DNA of 64,000 nt from Desulfovibrio psychrotolerans (GTDB lineage Bacteria > Desulfobacterota > Desulfovibrionia > Desulfovibrionales > Desulfovibrionaceae): contig NZ_BLVP01000008.1 of NCBI RefSeq assembly GCF_013340305.1, positions 173,408 to 237,407 on the forward strand, in the 5' to 3' direction. Made by a program: the position numbers and the translations under genes. The notes beneath the pieces are model-generated. The model ran no database searches and was not told the DNA's origin. It worked only from the letters and a program-made list of their open reading frames with translations. The stretch's first letter is position 1. Every line of letters starts with the position of its first letter. This document shows positions 1 through 8,095 of this stretch, piece after piece.

Positions 1-8
1 TCCCGATT

Positions 9-37
9 TTGTTCCTCTTGACGTAGCGGTTCATAAT
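9..37 (+). promoter_or_regulatory. Candidate sigma70 promoter of the sigma54-activator gene
   Basis: A -35-like TTGTTC (9-14) and a -10-like CATAAT (32-37) are separated by 17 bp, which places a start site near 44, about 75 nt before the ATG at 121. The boxes are imperfect and the window edge hides anything further upstream, so this is a weak call. Confidence 0.35.
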
Positions 38-120
38 GGGTAGCGGAATACATTGTGCGCGAATTGCGACATGTATTCTGCGCGATAGAGTTCTGTTGCG
101 TGATTCTGCGGGAGAAAGGC

Positions 121-2832
121 ATGAATATCCTCAGCCGTCGGTTGGGACGTCAGGAAATGGCACCCGTTTTGGGCGATTTCCGGTATGCGTCACTCAGGAC
201 CAAGCTCATGCTTGTGCTCATCCCTTCCATTGCCCTTATTCTGGTGATTGCGGGCATCATAACCTACTTCATTACCTTTGATTACGTGACGATAGCCCTG
301 CGGCGCAACGCCATGGTGCATAACCTTGCCACGGCGGAAGCGGTGCGCGCGTTGCTTGAGGAAGGCAGGAAAGATATTTCGGTCATTGCGCAAGCCTCCG
401 GTTCTTCCACCGGGCTCAAGGAGTATTTTACCCGCAATGCGGCTGCGGGGGGTGTCGCCTACCTTGCCGCCGGGAGAATTGGCCCGGACGGCGAGGGATA
501 CATGGTTTCACTGGTGAACCAGAGTCCCCTGCAGGTAGCGGAGCAATTCTCCCTTAAGGATATGCGCCCGGCACCGCATGAACTCATGCTGCACCTTTCC
601 GCCGTGCCGACCGGGCATGTGTGGATATCTCCCGTAGAGACGGTATTCATTCCCCAGCCCAGGGGCATTCCCATCCGCAAGCTTGCCGAACTGCCTGCCA
701 TAACCTTTGCTACAGCCACAGAAACCCCGGCGGGGCGGACTATTCATTTCCTCATTCTCGATGCCCGCGATGTGCGGAACATCCTTTCCCTGTACGAGTC
801 GGAACAGTCCCCCATATGGGCTTTTGCCCGGACGCACGAGGTGCGTTACAGCTACATGTTCAATACGGCGGGGTGGATTCTCTTTCAATCCGAGTCGCCG
901 GAAACGCCGGAAGCGCCTCTATCCACCTATCTTGCGCGATCGGCAAAGAGCGGTACGCTCGGCACGCCGGAACTCGCCTGTGCCTTCCGCCCCGAGGCCA
1001 AAGATCGCTTCTGGCATATCGTGGGTGACGTGCGGCAGGGGAAAAAGGGGATAATGAAAGACCCGAGGGGAGCGTCCATTGACGATAACCTCAAAGAAAC
1101 CTCCATAGCCTATGCGCCCATCATGTTCCGCCCCGCCAAAGACGCACCGGCCTTTGTGTACGCCGGCGTTGCCTTCAGCGATGTGAGCAGGCTTACCGTT
1201 GCCGCCGGATACAAACATGTGGATGTGATGATAGCCGTGGTGCTTGTGGCCTGCGTTGTGGCGGGGGCGCTGATTTATCTCATCTGCCGGGTGCTCACGC
1301 GTTCCGTGGTACAGCTCGCGGAGGCCGTGGGAGAGATCAACCAATCCGGCTCGCTGGCACCCATTGCCATGGACCCGAGCGGGTACGAGGCGTTGCTGCT
1401 GAAAAGTTCCATCAACCGCATGCTGGAAACCATACGGAATCAGTTTGCAGAGATTCGCCGTAAAGACCGCACCATACGCGATGTAGGTCTCATGCAGCGC
1501 ATTTCGTCAGAGGAGCTTTCGCAGGAGCTGCATTCAACCGCGTGTGAAAGAATGCCCAGCATCATCGGGGGCGGAGCCGTGCTGGACGCATTGCGGCAGG
1601 AGATACTGAAAGCCGCTCAGGTAGATGCGGATGTGCTCATAGTGGGGGAAACAGGAACCGGTAAGCAATTGACCGCAGAAGCAATTCACTTGAACAGCAG
1701 GCGTGCGGAGTATCCTTTTATCTCCATAAACTGCGGCGAGCTGGATGAGAATCTGCTCATAGATACGCTTTTCGGCCATGTTAAGGGGGCCTTTACAGAG
1801 GCGCGTGCAGATCGGCAGGGAGCCTTCCGCGAAGCGGAAAACGGCACCCTGTTTCTGGACGAGATTCAGTTGGCATCTGCCCGTGTGCAGCAGGCATTGT
1901 TGCGCGCGCTGGCCATGCGGCTCATCAAGCCCCTGGGCAGCGACAGGGAGGTGCCCGTGAATGTGCGGGTTATTGCCGCCACCAACGTGGACCTGCGCAA
2001 GCTGCTTGCAGAGGGGCGTTTCCGTGAAGACCTCTTTTTCCGGCTGAACGTCATCACCGTAACCACGCCGCCACTGCGGCGGCATCCGGAAAATATCGTG
2101 CCCATCGCCTTCCATTATCTGGGCGAGGCGGCGGAAGAACTGGGCAAGCCCCACCTTGCTCTCAGCCGCGGGGCAGTGGAAAAACTCAAGGTGTATCAAT
2201 GGCCGGGGAATATCCGGGAGTTGAAAAACGCCATTATCCGCGCTGCCGTAATGAGTAATAATGATGTGATTCAGGCTTCGTGCCTCGTTTTGGGCAATGA
2301 GGTCGGTCATGCTGGCGGACAGGTGGCCGAAGGCCCGCCTGCGGGAGCGGAGCGGCCCGTATCATTGGAAGAAGCCGTGTGTATGGGCACGACAGGTATG
2401 GAAGAGCCGCTTTCTCCCGACGAGGTGCCGTGGGTTCCGGGCAATGTGTCCGGCGATGGTCAGGCCTCCTGGGCGGTGCGTCCGCAGGGCGGTCCGGCCG
2501 GAAACACCAAGGAACTTGCGTCCGGTGAGAATGCCGGAGGGCCGGAGCCACGTGCGGCGTTGCCGGAAAGCCCTGCGGAGGCAGCGCACGCAGAGGCGGT
2601 TGCGGTTGGAAACATGGAAGGGCTGAACAGCCGCCAGCGTGTGGCGTGGAACGTGCTTCAGGAGCGCGGAGAGATTACCCGCAGGGAGTACGAGGAGCAC
2701 ATCGGCGGCAGCGTTGCCCCCCGCACAGCGTTGTACGACCTGCAGGATATGGTGCGACGCGGGCTCGTGGAGCGGCGCGGAAGCGGGCCGGGAACGGTAT
2801 ACCGCCTTGTGACTGCCAAGCCTATTGCGTAG
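121..2832 (+). CDS. Membrane-anchored sigma54-dependent transcriptional activator
   Basis: The 903-residue protein has a first membrane segment at about residues 29-54, an extracytoplasmic region of about 320 residues (probably a sensor domain), a second segment at about 368-392 followed by a HAMP-like stretch, and then a complete AAA+ sigma54-interaction domain. That domain shows Walker A GETGTGKQ near 508, a loop-1 GAFTEA near 556 in place of the usual GAFTGA, Walker B GTLFLDEI near 575, and FREDLFFRLNVI. A roughly 110-residue low-complexity linker leads to a C-terminal winged-helix-like domain (about 832-903) rather than the usual Fis-type helix-turn-helix. The start at 121 was chosen because GGAGAAAGG precedes it. 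It faces the transporter cluster and is the obvious candidate regulator of it; that link is inferred. Direct periplasmic sensing would bypass a histidine kinase. Confidence 0.88.
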   Translation: MNILSRRLGRQEMAPVLGDFRYASLRTKLMLVLIPSIALILVIAGIITYFITFDYVTIALRRNAMVHNLATAEAVRALLEEGRKDISVIAQASGSSTGLKEYFTRNAAAGGVAYLAAGRIGPDGEGYMVSLVNQSPLQVAEQFSLKDMRPAPHELMLHLSAVPTGHVWISPVETVFIPQPRGIPIRKLAELPAITFATATETPAGRTIHFLILDARDVRNILSLYESEQSPIWAFARTHEVRYSYMFNTAGWILFQSESPETPEAPLSTYLARSAKSGTLGTPELACAFRPEAKDRFWHIVGDVRQGKKGIMKDPRGASIDDNLKETSIAYAPIMFRPAKDAPAFVYAGVAFSDVSRLTVAAGYKHVDVMIAVVLVACVVAGALIYLICRVLTRSVVQLAEAVGEINQSGSLAPIAMDPSGYEALLLKSSINRMLETIRNQFAEIRRKDRTIRDVGLMQRISSEELSQELHSTACERMPSIIGGGAVLDALRQEILKAAQVDADVLIVGETGTGKQLTAEAIHLNSRRAEYPFISINCGELDENLLIDTLFGHVKGAFTEARADRQGAFREAENGTLFLDEIQLASARVQQALLRALAMRLIKPLGSDREVPVNVRVIAATNVDLRKLLAEGRFREDLFFRLNVITVTTPPLRRHPENIVPIAFHYLGEAAEELGKPHLALSRGAVEKLKVYQWPGNIRELKNAIIRAAVMSNNDVIQASCLVLGNEVGHAGGQVAEGPPAGAERPVSLEEAVCMGTTGMEEPLSPDEVPWVPGNVSGDGQASWAVRPQGGPAGNTKELASGENAGGPEPRAALPESPAEAAHAEAVAVGNMEGLNSRQRVAWNVLQERGEITRREYEEHIGGSVAPRTALYDLQDMVRRGLVERRGSGPGTVYRLVTAKPIA

Positions 2833-2882
2833 CGTAGAAGCTATTCTGTTGCGGGCAGACACGCTGTTCTGCCAGCACAAAG

Positions 2883-2918
2883 AACCGCCCGCGCGAGATG
2901 TCGCGCGGGCGGTTTTGT
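2883..2918. terminator. Bidirectional terminator between convergent genes
   Basis: A perfect 14-bp stem (2883-2896 with 2901-2914, loop GATG) is flanked by TTTT on the right and an A-rich stretch on the left. It can therefore end transcription of both the sigma54-activator gene and the response-regulator cluster. Confidence 0.85.
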
Positions 2919-3029
2919 GTGTTATTCCGGCCTGACGCCCTGCGTAGGGGAACAGGGCGCAGGCCGGTGGGGTTCTCCTCTGCCTTTGTACCGTTACGAC
3001 GGCAGAGGAACCGGGTTTGCTGTGAAGAA

Positions 3030-3479
3030 TCAGAACCAACTGGTCTTCTGCACCTTATCCAGTTGTGCCCGCTCTTCCGCCTTGCGGATGCGCTCTTCGC
3101 GGTCACGCTTCACGGTGGTGGCTTCGTTGATCTTGCCCAGCAGTCCTTCGAATTCATACGGCTTCATCATGTAGTCAAAGGCGCCGAGCCGCATTCCTTC
3201 CACCGCGGAAGGCACGTCTGCATGGCCTGTGAGCAGCAGCACTTCCACGCCCAGATGCTTGGCGCGGATTTCGCCCAGCGTCTCTATGCCGCTCATGCCG
3301 GGCATTCTGATATCCAGCACCACCACATCCAGAGGAACAGTGTCCAGGATGGCCAGTGCCGCGCTGCCGCTTCCGGCTGTATGCACCTCGTATCCACGTT
3401 CCTTCAGGCGCTTGGAAAGCGTGTTGCGGAAGTCTTCCTCATCATCCACCAGCAGAACTCTTGTCTTGTCTTCGTTCAT
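3030..3479 (-). CDS. Single-domain response regulator (CheY-like receiver)
   Basis: This 149-residue protein consists of a receiver domain plus a short charged tail. The acidic pocket (VDDEED), the phospho-acceptor aspartate in VVLDIRMPG, the conserved Thr in LLTGHAD and the Lys in MKPYEF are all present, so it should be phosphorylatable. There is no output domain. AGAGGTG precedes the ATG. It is the last gene of the minus-strand set CBS protein - anion transporter - receiver, about 90 bp behind the transporter. No histidine kinase is adjacent, so its phosphodonor is unknown. Its position suggests control of transporter activity or of a signalling partner; this is inference. Confidence 0.85.
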   Translation of the reverse strand: MNEDKTRVLLVDDEEDFRNTLSKRLKERGYEVHTAGSGSAALAILDTVPLDVVVLDIRMPGMSGIETLGEIRAKHLGVEVLLLTGHADVPSAVEGMRLGAFDYMMKPYEFEGLLGKINEATTVKRDREERIRKAEERAQLDKVQKTSWF

Positions 3480-3572
3480 TATACACCTCTGTTATGCCCA
3501 TCCGGCCATGTGCCGTTTGGGGTGGTGAAACCATTTTCCAGTTCCGGGTTGTTGCGCGTTATGCTGCCCGGT

Positions 3573-5039
3573 CTAGTTGAAACCGATGAGGGGCCAGTAG
3601 GTCAGCGCGCTCAGAACGCATATTGCCAGCAGCACCAAGCACCACGGAATAGCGACCTTGGAGAACTCTATCTGATTGAAGTAGCCCGTGCTGTAAGCAA
3701 TGATGGTGGGCGGGCAGCCTATGACCAGCATGATGAAGGACGTGGTCATGGGAGAAAGCAGACCCACGGTTTCCACACTCATGTTCATCATTTCCGCCAT
3801 GGGCAGGGTAATGGGCAAACTCAGTGCCACGGCCGCGGAGTTGCTCATCATGCTGGAGAGCACGGAGCCGAAAAGGCCCATGCCGTAGTAGGTGATAAAG
3901 GCGTTATGACCTTCCAGCAGGGGAATGAGCGATTCAGCCAGAAACTTGCCAAGACCGGACTTGAGCATGGCTTCGCCCAGAGAGACGCCGGAGCCGAAGA
4001 CTATCCACGATTCCCACGGGAACTTGTCGCAGATGGTCTTGAAGGAAACCCAGCCGGGAGCGCAGAAGAAGGCGAGGGCAATGGCCGCGACCACGCTCAC
4101 GTGCCAGCCGGTAAGGTCACCGAGGAACCAGAGGATGAAGGCGGCGGAGAAGACCAGCGAAACACCCAGTTCCGCAGAACTCATCTTGGGCATGGATTCG
4201 ATCTTTACGGAGGCGGGCAGTTCCACTTCCTTGGGGCGGAATACCGCGTAGCAGATGACCCATGTGGCAAGAGCGGTGAGGATACATACCGGGAATTCAA
4301 TGATTGCGTACTTCAGGAAGCCTATCTTTACGGCAACACCGGTAGTTTCGAGAATGAACTTCTGGGTAATATCCACAGCAAGGGCGCAGCGACCGCCGCC
4401 GAGCAGCGTGCCGAAGCCCCCGGCAGATGCTGCCAGCGGGATGAGGATGATAAAGAACTTGCTCAGGTTATTGCTCTTCTTGGGGGTAATGCCCATGGCG
4501 TGGAAGATGGGCAGAATGGCAAAGAGCATGATGATGGTGATGGTGGCATCGTGGAATATGGAGGAAAGAATGGTGCTGCTCACGGCAATGAAAAAGCTCA
4601 GCTTCTTCACGTTGGTTCCCGCGAATCGCAGAATCCAAAAGAGCAGACGCTTGGCCAGCCCCACTTCGTTCAGCACCACGCCGAACATGATAATCATCAT
4701 GACGAACATGACCGCTTGGTTAGCGTATGGCGCCCAGGCGGCGGAACTCTTTGTCACCTTGAGCATGATCATCAGGGCCGTGGCGAGCAGGGCGGTTACG
4801 CCGATGGGAATGGCTTCAGAAACCCACAGGAATACTAAAGGGATAAGTATGGCTGCCAGCCTGTGAGCCTCTATCGGCAGGTTGTCCGGACGGGGCAGGA
4901 GCAGAATCAGCGCGCCGAGTCCTGCAGCGATAAGCAGCTTTATAATCATGGAACGGGTGGACTGGGTAGGACCCTGCGGCTCTTCCTCGTGGACAACAAG
5001 TTCATTGGGGGAATGGTCCCGTACGTCTTGTGCGCTCAT
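3573..5039 (-). CDS. SLC13/DASS-family anion permease
   Basis: This is a 488-residue polytopic membrane protein with a soluble N-terminal tail of about 30 residues and roughly a dozen hydrophobic segments. It resembles the divalent anion:Na+ symporter (SLC13, CitT/DASS) group, whose members move sulfate, dicarboxylates or related anions across the inner membrane. Two re-entrant-type regions are recognisable: SAGGFGTLLGGGRC near residue 205 and MMSNSAAVAL near 400, followed by GCPPTIIAYSTG. The first departs from the usual SNT/IGTPPN pattern, so the substrate cannot be named; sulfate is plausible in a sulfate reducer. AAAGGAG precedes the start. It sits 55 bp after the CBS gene and is probably co-transcribed with it. 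Confidence 0.82.
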   Translation of the reverse strand: MSAQDVRDHSPNELVVHEEEPQGPTQSTRSMIIKLLIAAGLGALILLLPRPDNLPIEAHRLAAILIPLVFLWVSEAIPIGVTALLATALMIMLKVTKSSAAWAPYANQAVMFVMMIIMFGVVLNEVGLAKRLLFWILRFAGTNVKKLSFFIAVSSTILSSIFHDATITIIMLFAILPIFHAMGITPKKSNNLSKFFIILIPLAASAGGFGTLLGGGRCALAVDITQKFILETTGVAVKIGFLKYAIIEFPVCILTALATWVICYAVFRPKEVELPASVKIESMPKMSSAELGVSLVFSAAFILWFLGDLTGWHVSVVAAIALAFFCAPGWVSFKTICDKFPWESWIVFGSGVSLGEAMLKSGLGKFLAESLIPLLEGHNAFITYYGMGLFGSVLSSMMSNSAAVALSLPITLPMAEMMNMSVETVGLLSPMTTSFIMLVIGCPPTIIAYSTGYFNQIEFSKVAIPWCLVLLAICVLSALTYWPLIGFN

Positions 5040-5094
5040 GATAATTCTCCTTTATGGTGCTCGTTCAGCAGTCTTGCGGTGAGTGTGCGCCGGG

Positions 5095-5649
5095 TTAAAG
5101 GCGGCAGGTTTCCTTAATTCTGCGCCCTATCTCCCGGTAGACATCGGAGAAGCGCAACATGCCCATAAGCTTGTTCCCGTCCATGACAAACAAAGAATCG
5201 TGCCTGAACATGACGAACATATGGAAGGCGTTGTTCAGGGATTCTTCCAGATCAATAATCTGCGAACTGTTGGGAGACTGAATGAAGTCGCGTACCAGCA
5301 CATCCTTGGCTGTGGTGCACAGATCATCCAGCGGCTTTGCCCATAGTACGGACTGGTTGCGCATGGACTGGATAACGTAGTCGAAGTTACCCACAAAGGT
5401 GCTTGTCTGTTCGTTGAGCAGCTTGTCGTAGTTAGGTTCCAGTCCGCGCACCACATCAATGGGTGACAGCTTGCCCACAACCTTGTTTTCGCTGTCTGTT
5501 ACAAGCAGAATGCGCTGTTCCCGCTTGCCCGAAACATAATCCTCCTGTGCCCGTTCCAGAGCGATAACAGCGCCTGCCAGGGTGGCTGTCTCTGATATGA
5601 GAGGAAACTTGGCTATGGGAACCATCAGATTTTTAACTTTTTCATACAT
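5095..5649 (-). CDS. CBS-domain protein
   Basis: The 184-residue soluble protein is built of two CBS-type motifs. The N-terminal half contains LMVPIAKFPLIS and VVGKLSPIDVVRGLE; the C-terminal half contains VLVRDFIQSPNSSQII and LFVMDGNKLMGMLRFSDV. CBS pairs usually bind adenine nucleotides or S-adenosyl ligands and regulate a partner. Here the partner may be the anion permease encoded immediately downstream. The ATG at 5649 follows AAAGGAG at a good distance. The frame stays open much further upstream, but that extension is low-quality sequence without a ribosome site. It is the first gene of the cluster, so the regulatory signals at 5753-6190 act on it. Confidence 0.8.
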   Translation of the reverse strand: MYEKVKNLMVPIAKFPLISETATLAGAVIALERAQEDYVSGKREQRILLVTDSENKVVGKLSPIDVVRGLEPNYDKLLNEQTSTFVGNFDYVIQSMRNQSVLWAKPLDDLCTTAKDVLVRDFIQSPNSSQIIDLEESLNNAFHMFVMFRHDSLFVMDGNKLMGMLRFSDVYREIGRRIKETCRL

Positions 5650-5752
5650 GGCTGGTGCTCCTTTCATGCTTCCGTCGACGGGGGAGGGCCGTCTTCGGTT
5701 CTGCTGGGGGAGGTTTCCCCTCTGCCTCCGACACGTTCCATGTCTGCCCTCT

Positions 5753-5768
5753 ATCAATGGTCGTGCCA
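5753..5768 (-). promoter_or_regulatory. Candidate sigma54 (-24/-12) promoter of the CBS-transporter cluster
   Basis: On the minus strand the sequence TGGCACGACCATTGAT matches the sigma54 consensus TGGCACG-N4-TTGCW in spacing and in every core base except the -12 GC, which is GA. The implied start is near 5742, about 93 nt before the CBS gene ATG. A sigma54 activator is encoded at the other end of the cluster. The -12 mismatch keeps this tentative. Confidence 0.4.
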
Positions 5769-5817
5769 GTTCAAGGGTGCACGATATGGCTCTATGTAGT
5801 ATTTGATTGTAATAAAT

Positions 5818-5846
5818 AGATAAAATTTTTGTTACACTTTTCACAA
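5818..5846 (-). promoter_or_regulatory. Candidate sigma70 promoter of the CBS-transporter cluster
   Basis: Minus-strand -35 TTGTGA (5841-5846) and -10 TTATCT (5818-5823) are 17 bp apart in an AT-rich island of an otherwise GC-rich region. A Rex-like palindrome covers the -35 box. Confidence 0.5.
5829..5846. promoter_or_regulatory. Rex-like operator
   Basis: The minus strand reads TTGTGAAAAGTGTAACAA, which fits the Rex format TTGTGAA-N4-TTCACAA at 12 of 14 positions. It overlaps the -35 of the cluster promoter, a repressing position. CRP/FNR-family regulators such as HcpR use similar arms, so the binding protein is inferred. Confidence 0.45.
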
Positions 5847-6230
5847 GAGGGTTTCGTGCAACCTCCGCCTGCCGTAAGGGCGGTGCCGTGGCACGGGCAG
5901 CCTGCCGCGCTGCACGATTGTACTGCAGGAAGTAAAGAGCAGTTGCACGATGCGCGAACTTTTCTTGCATGATGCGTGATGGTTTTCTGAAGGAAGACCA
6001 TATTCTGGCGCTTATTTGCCCGATGATGCCGATGTGGTTGCACGATATGGAGCCGTGCGGAGATGTTCTGCACGTTTTGTGCACGATGGGGAGGCGGGGA
6101 GCTTGTGGATTTGCACGGTGTGCAGGGTGATCTTCCCATTTTTTGGAGGCCTGAGAAGTGGAGGCTATGCAGCTATGTTCATTGCACGCTTTTGGGTTTT
6201 CATTTTGCGTGTGGGGCAGGGTGTGGGGAA

Positions 6231-6264
6231 AAGAAAAAGGACTTGAAGGCAAACCTTCAAGTCC
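6231..6264 (-). terminator. Intrinsic terminator of tRNA-Arg
   Basis: A perfect 11-bp stem (6239-6249 with 6254-6264, loop of 4) is followed on the minus strand by a T-rich run (6231-6238). It lies 10 nt past the tRNA 3' end. Confidence 0.9.
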
Positions 6265-6273
6265 TTGATGTTT

Positions 6274-6350
6274 TGGCGCGCCTGGGAGGATTCGAACCCA
6301 CGGCCGTCTGCTTAGAAGGCAGATGCTCTATCCGACTGAGCTACAGGCGC
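6274..6350 (-). tRNA. tRNA-Arg (anticodon UCU)
   Basis: A 77-nt cloverleaf reads on the minus strand. The acceptor arms GCGCCTG/CAGGCGC have discriminator G and an encoded CCA. The D arm is GTAGCTCAGTCGGATAGAGC, the anticodon loop is CTTCTAA with anticodon TCT, and the T loop is TTCGAAT. It decodes AGA and probably AGG. It has its own promoter and terminator and stands alone between the octamer array and folC. Confidence 0.95.
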
Positions 6351-6406
6351 GCATTGGCCGGGTTATGCATGGTGGCATAGCCGGTTCCCTTGCGGGAGGT
6401 CTGTTC

Positions 6407-6434
6407 TGTATACGAGGTCTGCGGGCAGGGTCAA
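6407..6434 (-). promoter_or_regulatory. Promoter of tRNA-Arg
   Basis: Minus-strand -35 TTGACC (6429-6434) and -10 TATACA (6407-6412) have a 16-bp spacer. This gives a leader of about 50 nt before the mature tRNA 5' end. Confidence 0.7.
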
Positions 6435-6533
6435 GGGTAAGGTGTATGCTTGTCCGGAAAAAGGTGGGGGAGTGGTGCAGGCCGTACCAATCTCCGCTTG
6501 ACGCGGTGCCCGCCATGACCTTACGCCAGAAAG

Positions 6534-7802
6534 ATGAGCGAAACAAACACCGTGCATTTTCAAGCATACGATGAGGTTGAGGCCTATCTTGCCAAGCTGG
6601 GCCTCTTTCATATGGATATGAGTCTGGACCGCATAACCGCCGTGCTGGACGAGGTGGAGCTGCGCAGACCGCCCTATGCCGTGGCGCAGGTGCTGGGCAC
6701 AAACGGCAAGGGGAGCACCAGCACGTTTCTGGCTGCGTTGGGACAGGCGGCGGGGCTGGATACGGGGTTGTTCACATCGCCCCATTTTGTGACGCCCCGT
6801 GAGCGGGTGCGGGTGAACGGGCACATGCTGGACGAGGACGAATGGTGCGACCTTGCCAACGATATCATGAACGCAGGGGGCGGCACGCTCACCTATTTTG
6901 AGTTCATCACCGTGCTGGCTGTGCTCGCCTTTCATGATTATGAAGTGCATCTTGCCGTGTTCGAGGCGGGACTGGGCGGCATGTACGACGCCACCACAGC
7001 CATTGCCAGCGATGTGACGGTGTATGCGCCCATTGCCATGGACCATGAGCAGGTGCTGGGCGAACGGCTTGAGGATATTGCCCGCGACAAGGCGGGAGCC
7101 ATCCGGCACAATGTGCCCGTAGTCACCCATGTGCAGGATGAGGCGGCCCTTGCCGTGCTGCGTGACGTGGCGGCGCAGAAGGGAGCGCGGCTGCATATGG
7201 CGGAAGAGATGGTGACCATGCCGCAGGATGCCCGGTTTGGGCTGACCGGCGCGCATCAGAGGGATAACGCCTGCCTTGCGCTGGGTGCGTTCAAGCTGCT
7301 GGCTGAGTCGCACGGCTGGAATCCGCCGCCGATAATGGATTGGGACGATGTGAAGGAACTGGCCTTTGCGGATGCGTGGATAGCCGGACGCATGCAGGAG
7401 GTTCCCGCACAGGCGGACCATCCTGCCCTGATTCTGGACGGTGCGCATAACGAGCACGCTATTGCCGCCTTGAAAGAGGCGTTGCGTCTGCGGGGTGACA
7501 AGCCCGCCGCTATCATTTTCGGCTGCATGGGCGACAAGGTGCTGGACGGCATTGTTCCGTTGCTGCTTTCCATGACCGATGGTCCTGTCTTTCTGCCGCC
7601 CATTGCCGAGAATGAACGGGCCATGAATCCCGAGGAACTCGCCAAGGTTTTGGGAGAGCGCGCCCGGGTGAGTGCTTCGCTGGGCGAGGCGCTGCGGCAG
7701 GCACGCAAGTTGGCCGGGGAGCGGGAGGTGCTGCTCTGCGGTTCCTTGTATTTGCTGGGTGAGTTCTTTACACTGCGGCCCGCATGTCTTGAGCGGGAAT
7801 AG
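6534..7802 (+). CDS. folC: Folylpolyglutamate synthase / dihydrofolate synthase
   Basis: The 422-residue protein matches the Mur-ligase-related FolC family. It has a P-loop GTNGKGST at residues 55-62, the conserved TSPHF, a YDATT segment and, in the C-terminal domain, LILDGAHNEHA. FolC adds glutamate to dihydropteroate and then further glutamates to reduced folates in the cytoplasm, at the cost of ATP. The ATG at 6534 has only a weak upstream ribosome site. It is monocistronic or reads towards selA after a gap of about 290 bp. The other folate gene in the window is folE2 at 15.7 kb. Confidence 0.93.
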   Translation: MSETNTVHFQAYDEVEAYLAKLGLFHMDMSLDRITAVLDEVELRRPPYAVAQVLGTNGKGSTSTFLAALGQAAGLDTGLFTSPHFVTPRERVRVNGHMLDEDEWCDLANDIMNAGGGTLTYFEFITVLAVLAFHDYEVHLAVFEAGLGGMYDATTAIASDVTVYAPIAMDHEQVLGERLEDIARDKAGAIRHNVPVVTHVQDEAALAVLRDVAAQKGARLHMAEEMVTMPQDARFGLTGAHQRDNACLALGAFKLLAESHGWNPPPIMDWDDVKELAFADAWIAGRMQEVPAQADHPALILDGAHNEHAIAALKEALRLRGDKPAAIIFGCMGDKVLDGIVPLLLSMTDGPVFLPPIAENERAMNPEELAKVLGERARVSASLGEALRQARKLAGEREVLLCGSLYLLGEFFTLRPACLERE

Positions 7803-8095
7803 GGCGTTTCCCCTGTATTGGTGAGCGGGAACCATTGATGCCGGGGCGCAGGTGTCCGGTGCCTGCGGGCCTGGCCTGCGGGTCTGACCGACGGTTCTGG
7901 CCGACTGTTCGGGCGCACCGTGCGCGGCGCATGCGCGGGCCGTGTTTCGGCTGCCGGAGTGAGGGTATTCTCCGGTCTTTTGCCGCCCCCGTTTCGGGTG
8001 GGGCGGCAGAGGCTGGCAGCAGCGGAGTTGGCCGCCCTGCCGTGCAGCAGGAAGAACCGGCGGGCCGCTCTTTACAGATGAAAAGGAGCTTCTCT
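7803..8095 (+). other. Intergenic region folC-selA
   Basis: This GC-rich stretch contains GC-rich inverted patches around 7855-7890 and 7975-8005 but no clear promoter, terminator or small gene. The selA frame stays open through it without a usable ribosome site, so I treat it as non-coding leader. Confidence 0.4.

Larger units (their letters stand above)
5778..6190. repeat. Array of about ten TGCACGAT-like octamers
   Basis: Exact TGCACGAT occurs on the plus strand at 5778, 5911, 5944, 6039 and 6080. One-base variants occur at 5966 (TGCATGAT), 6069 (TGCACGTT), 6112 (TGCACGGT) and 6183 (TGCACGCT), and an inverted copy (TGCACGAA on the minus strand) at 5853-5860. Most copies are preceded by T or G. 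Several spacings are near multiples of 11 bp (33, 22, 11, 32), which puts those copies on one face of the helix. The stretch holds no convincing gene. It looks like clustered protein-binding sites upstream of the CBS-transporter operon. Confidence 0.6.

Noticed and set aside
5650-6252. Upstream extension of the CBS gene frame
   Set aside because: It has no ribosome site, no CBS homology and atypical composition; the ATG at 5649 follows a good AAAGGAG.
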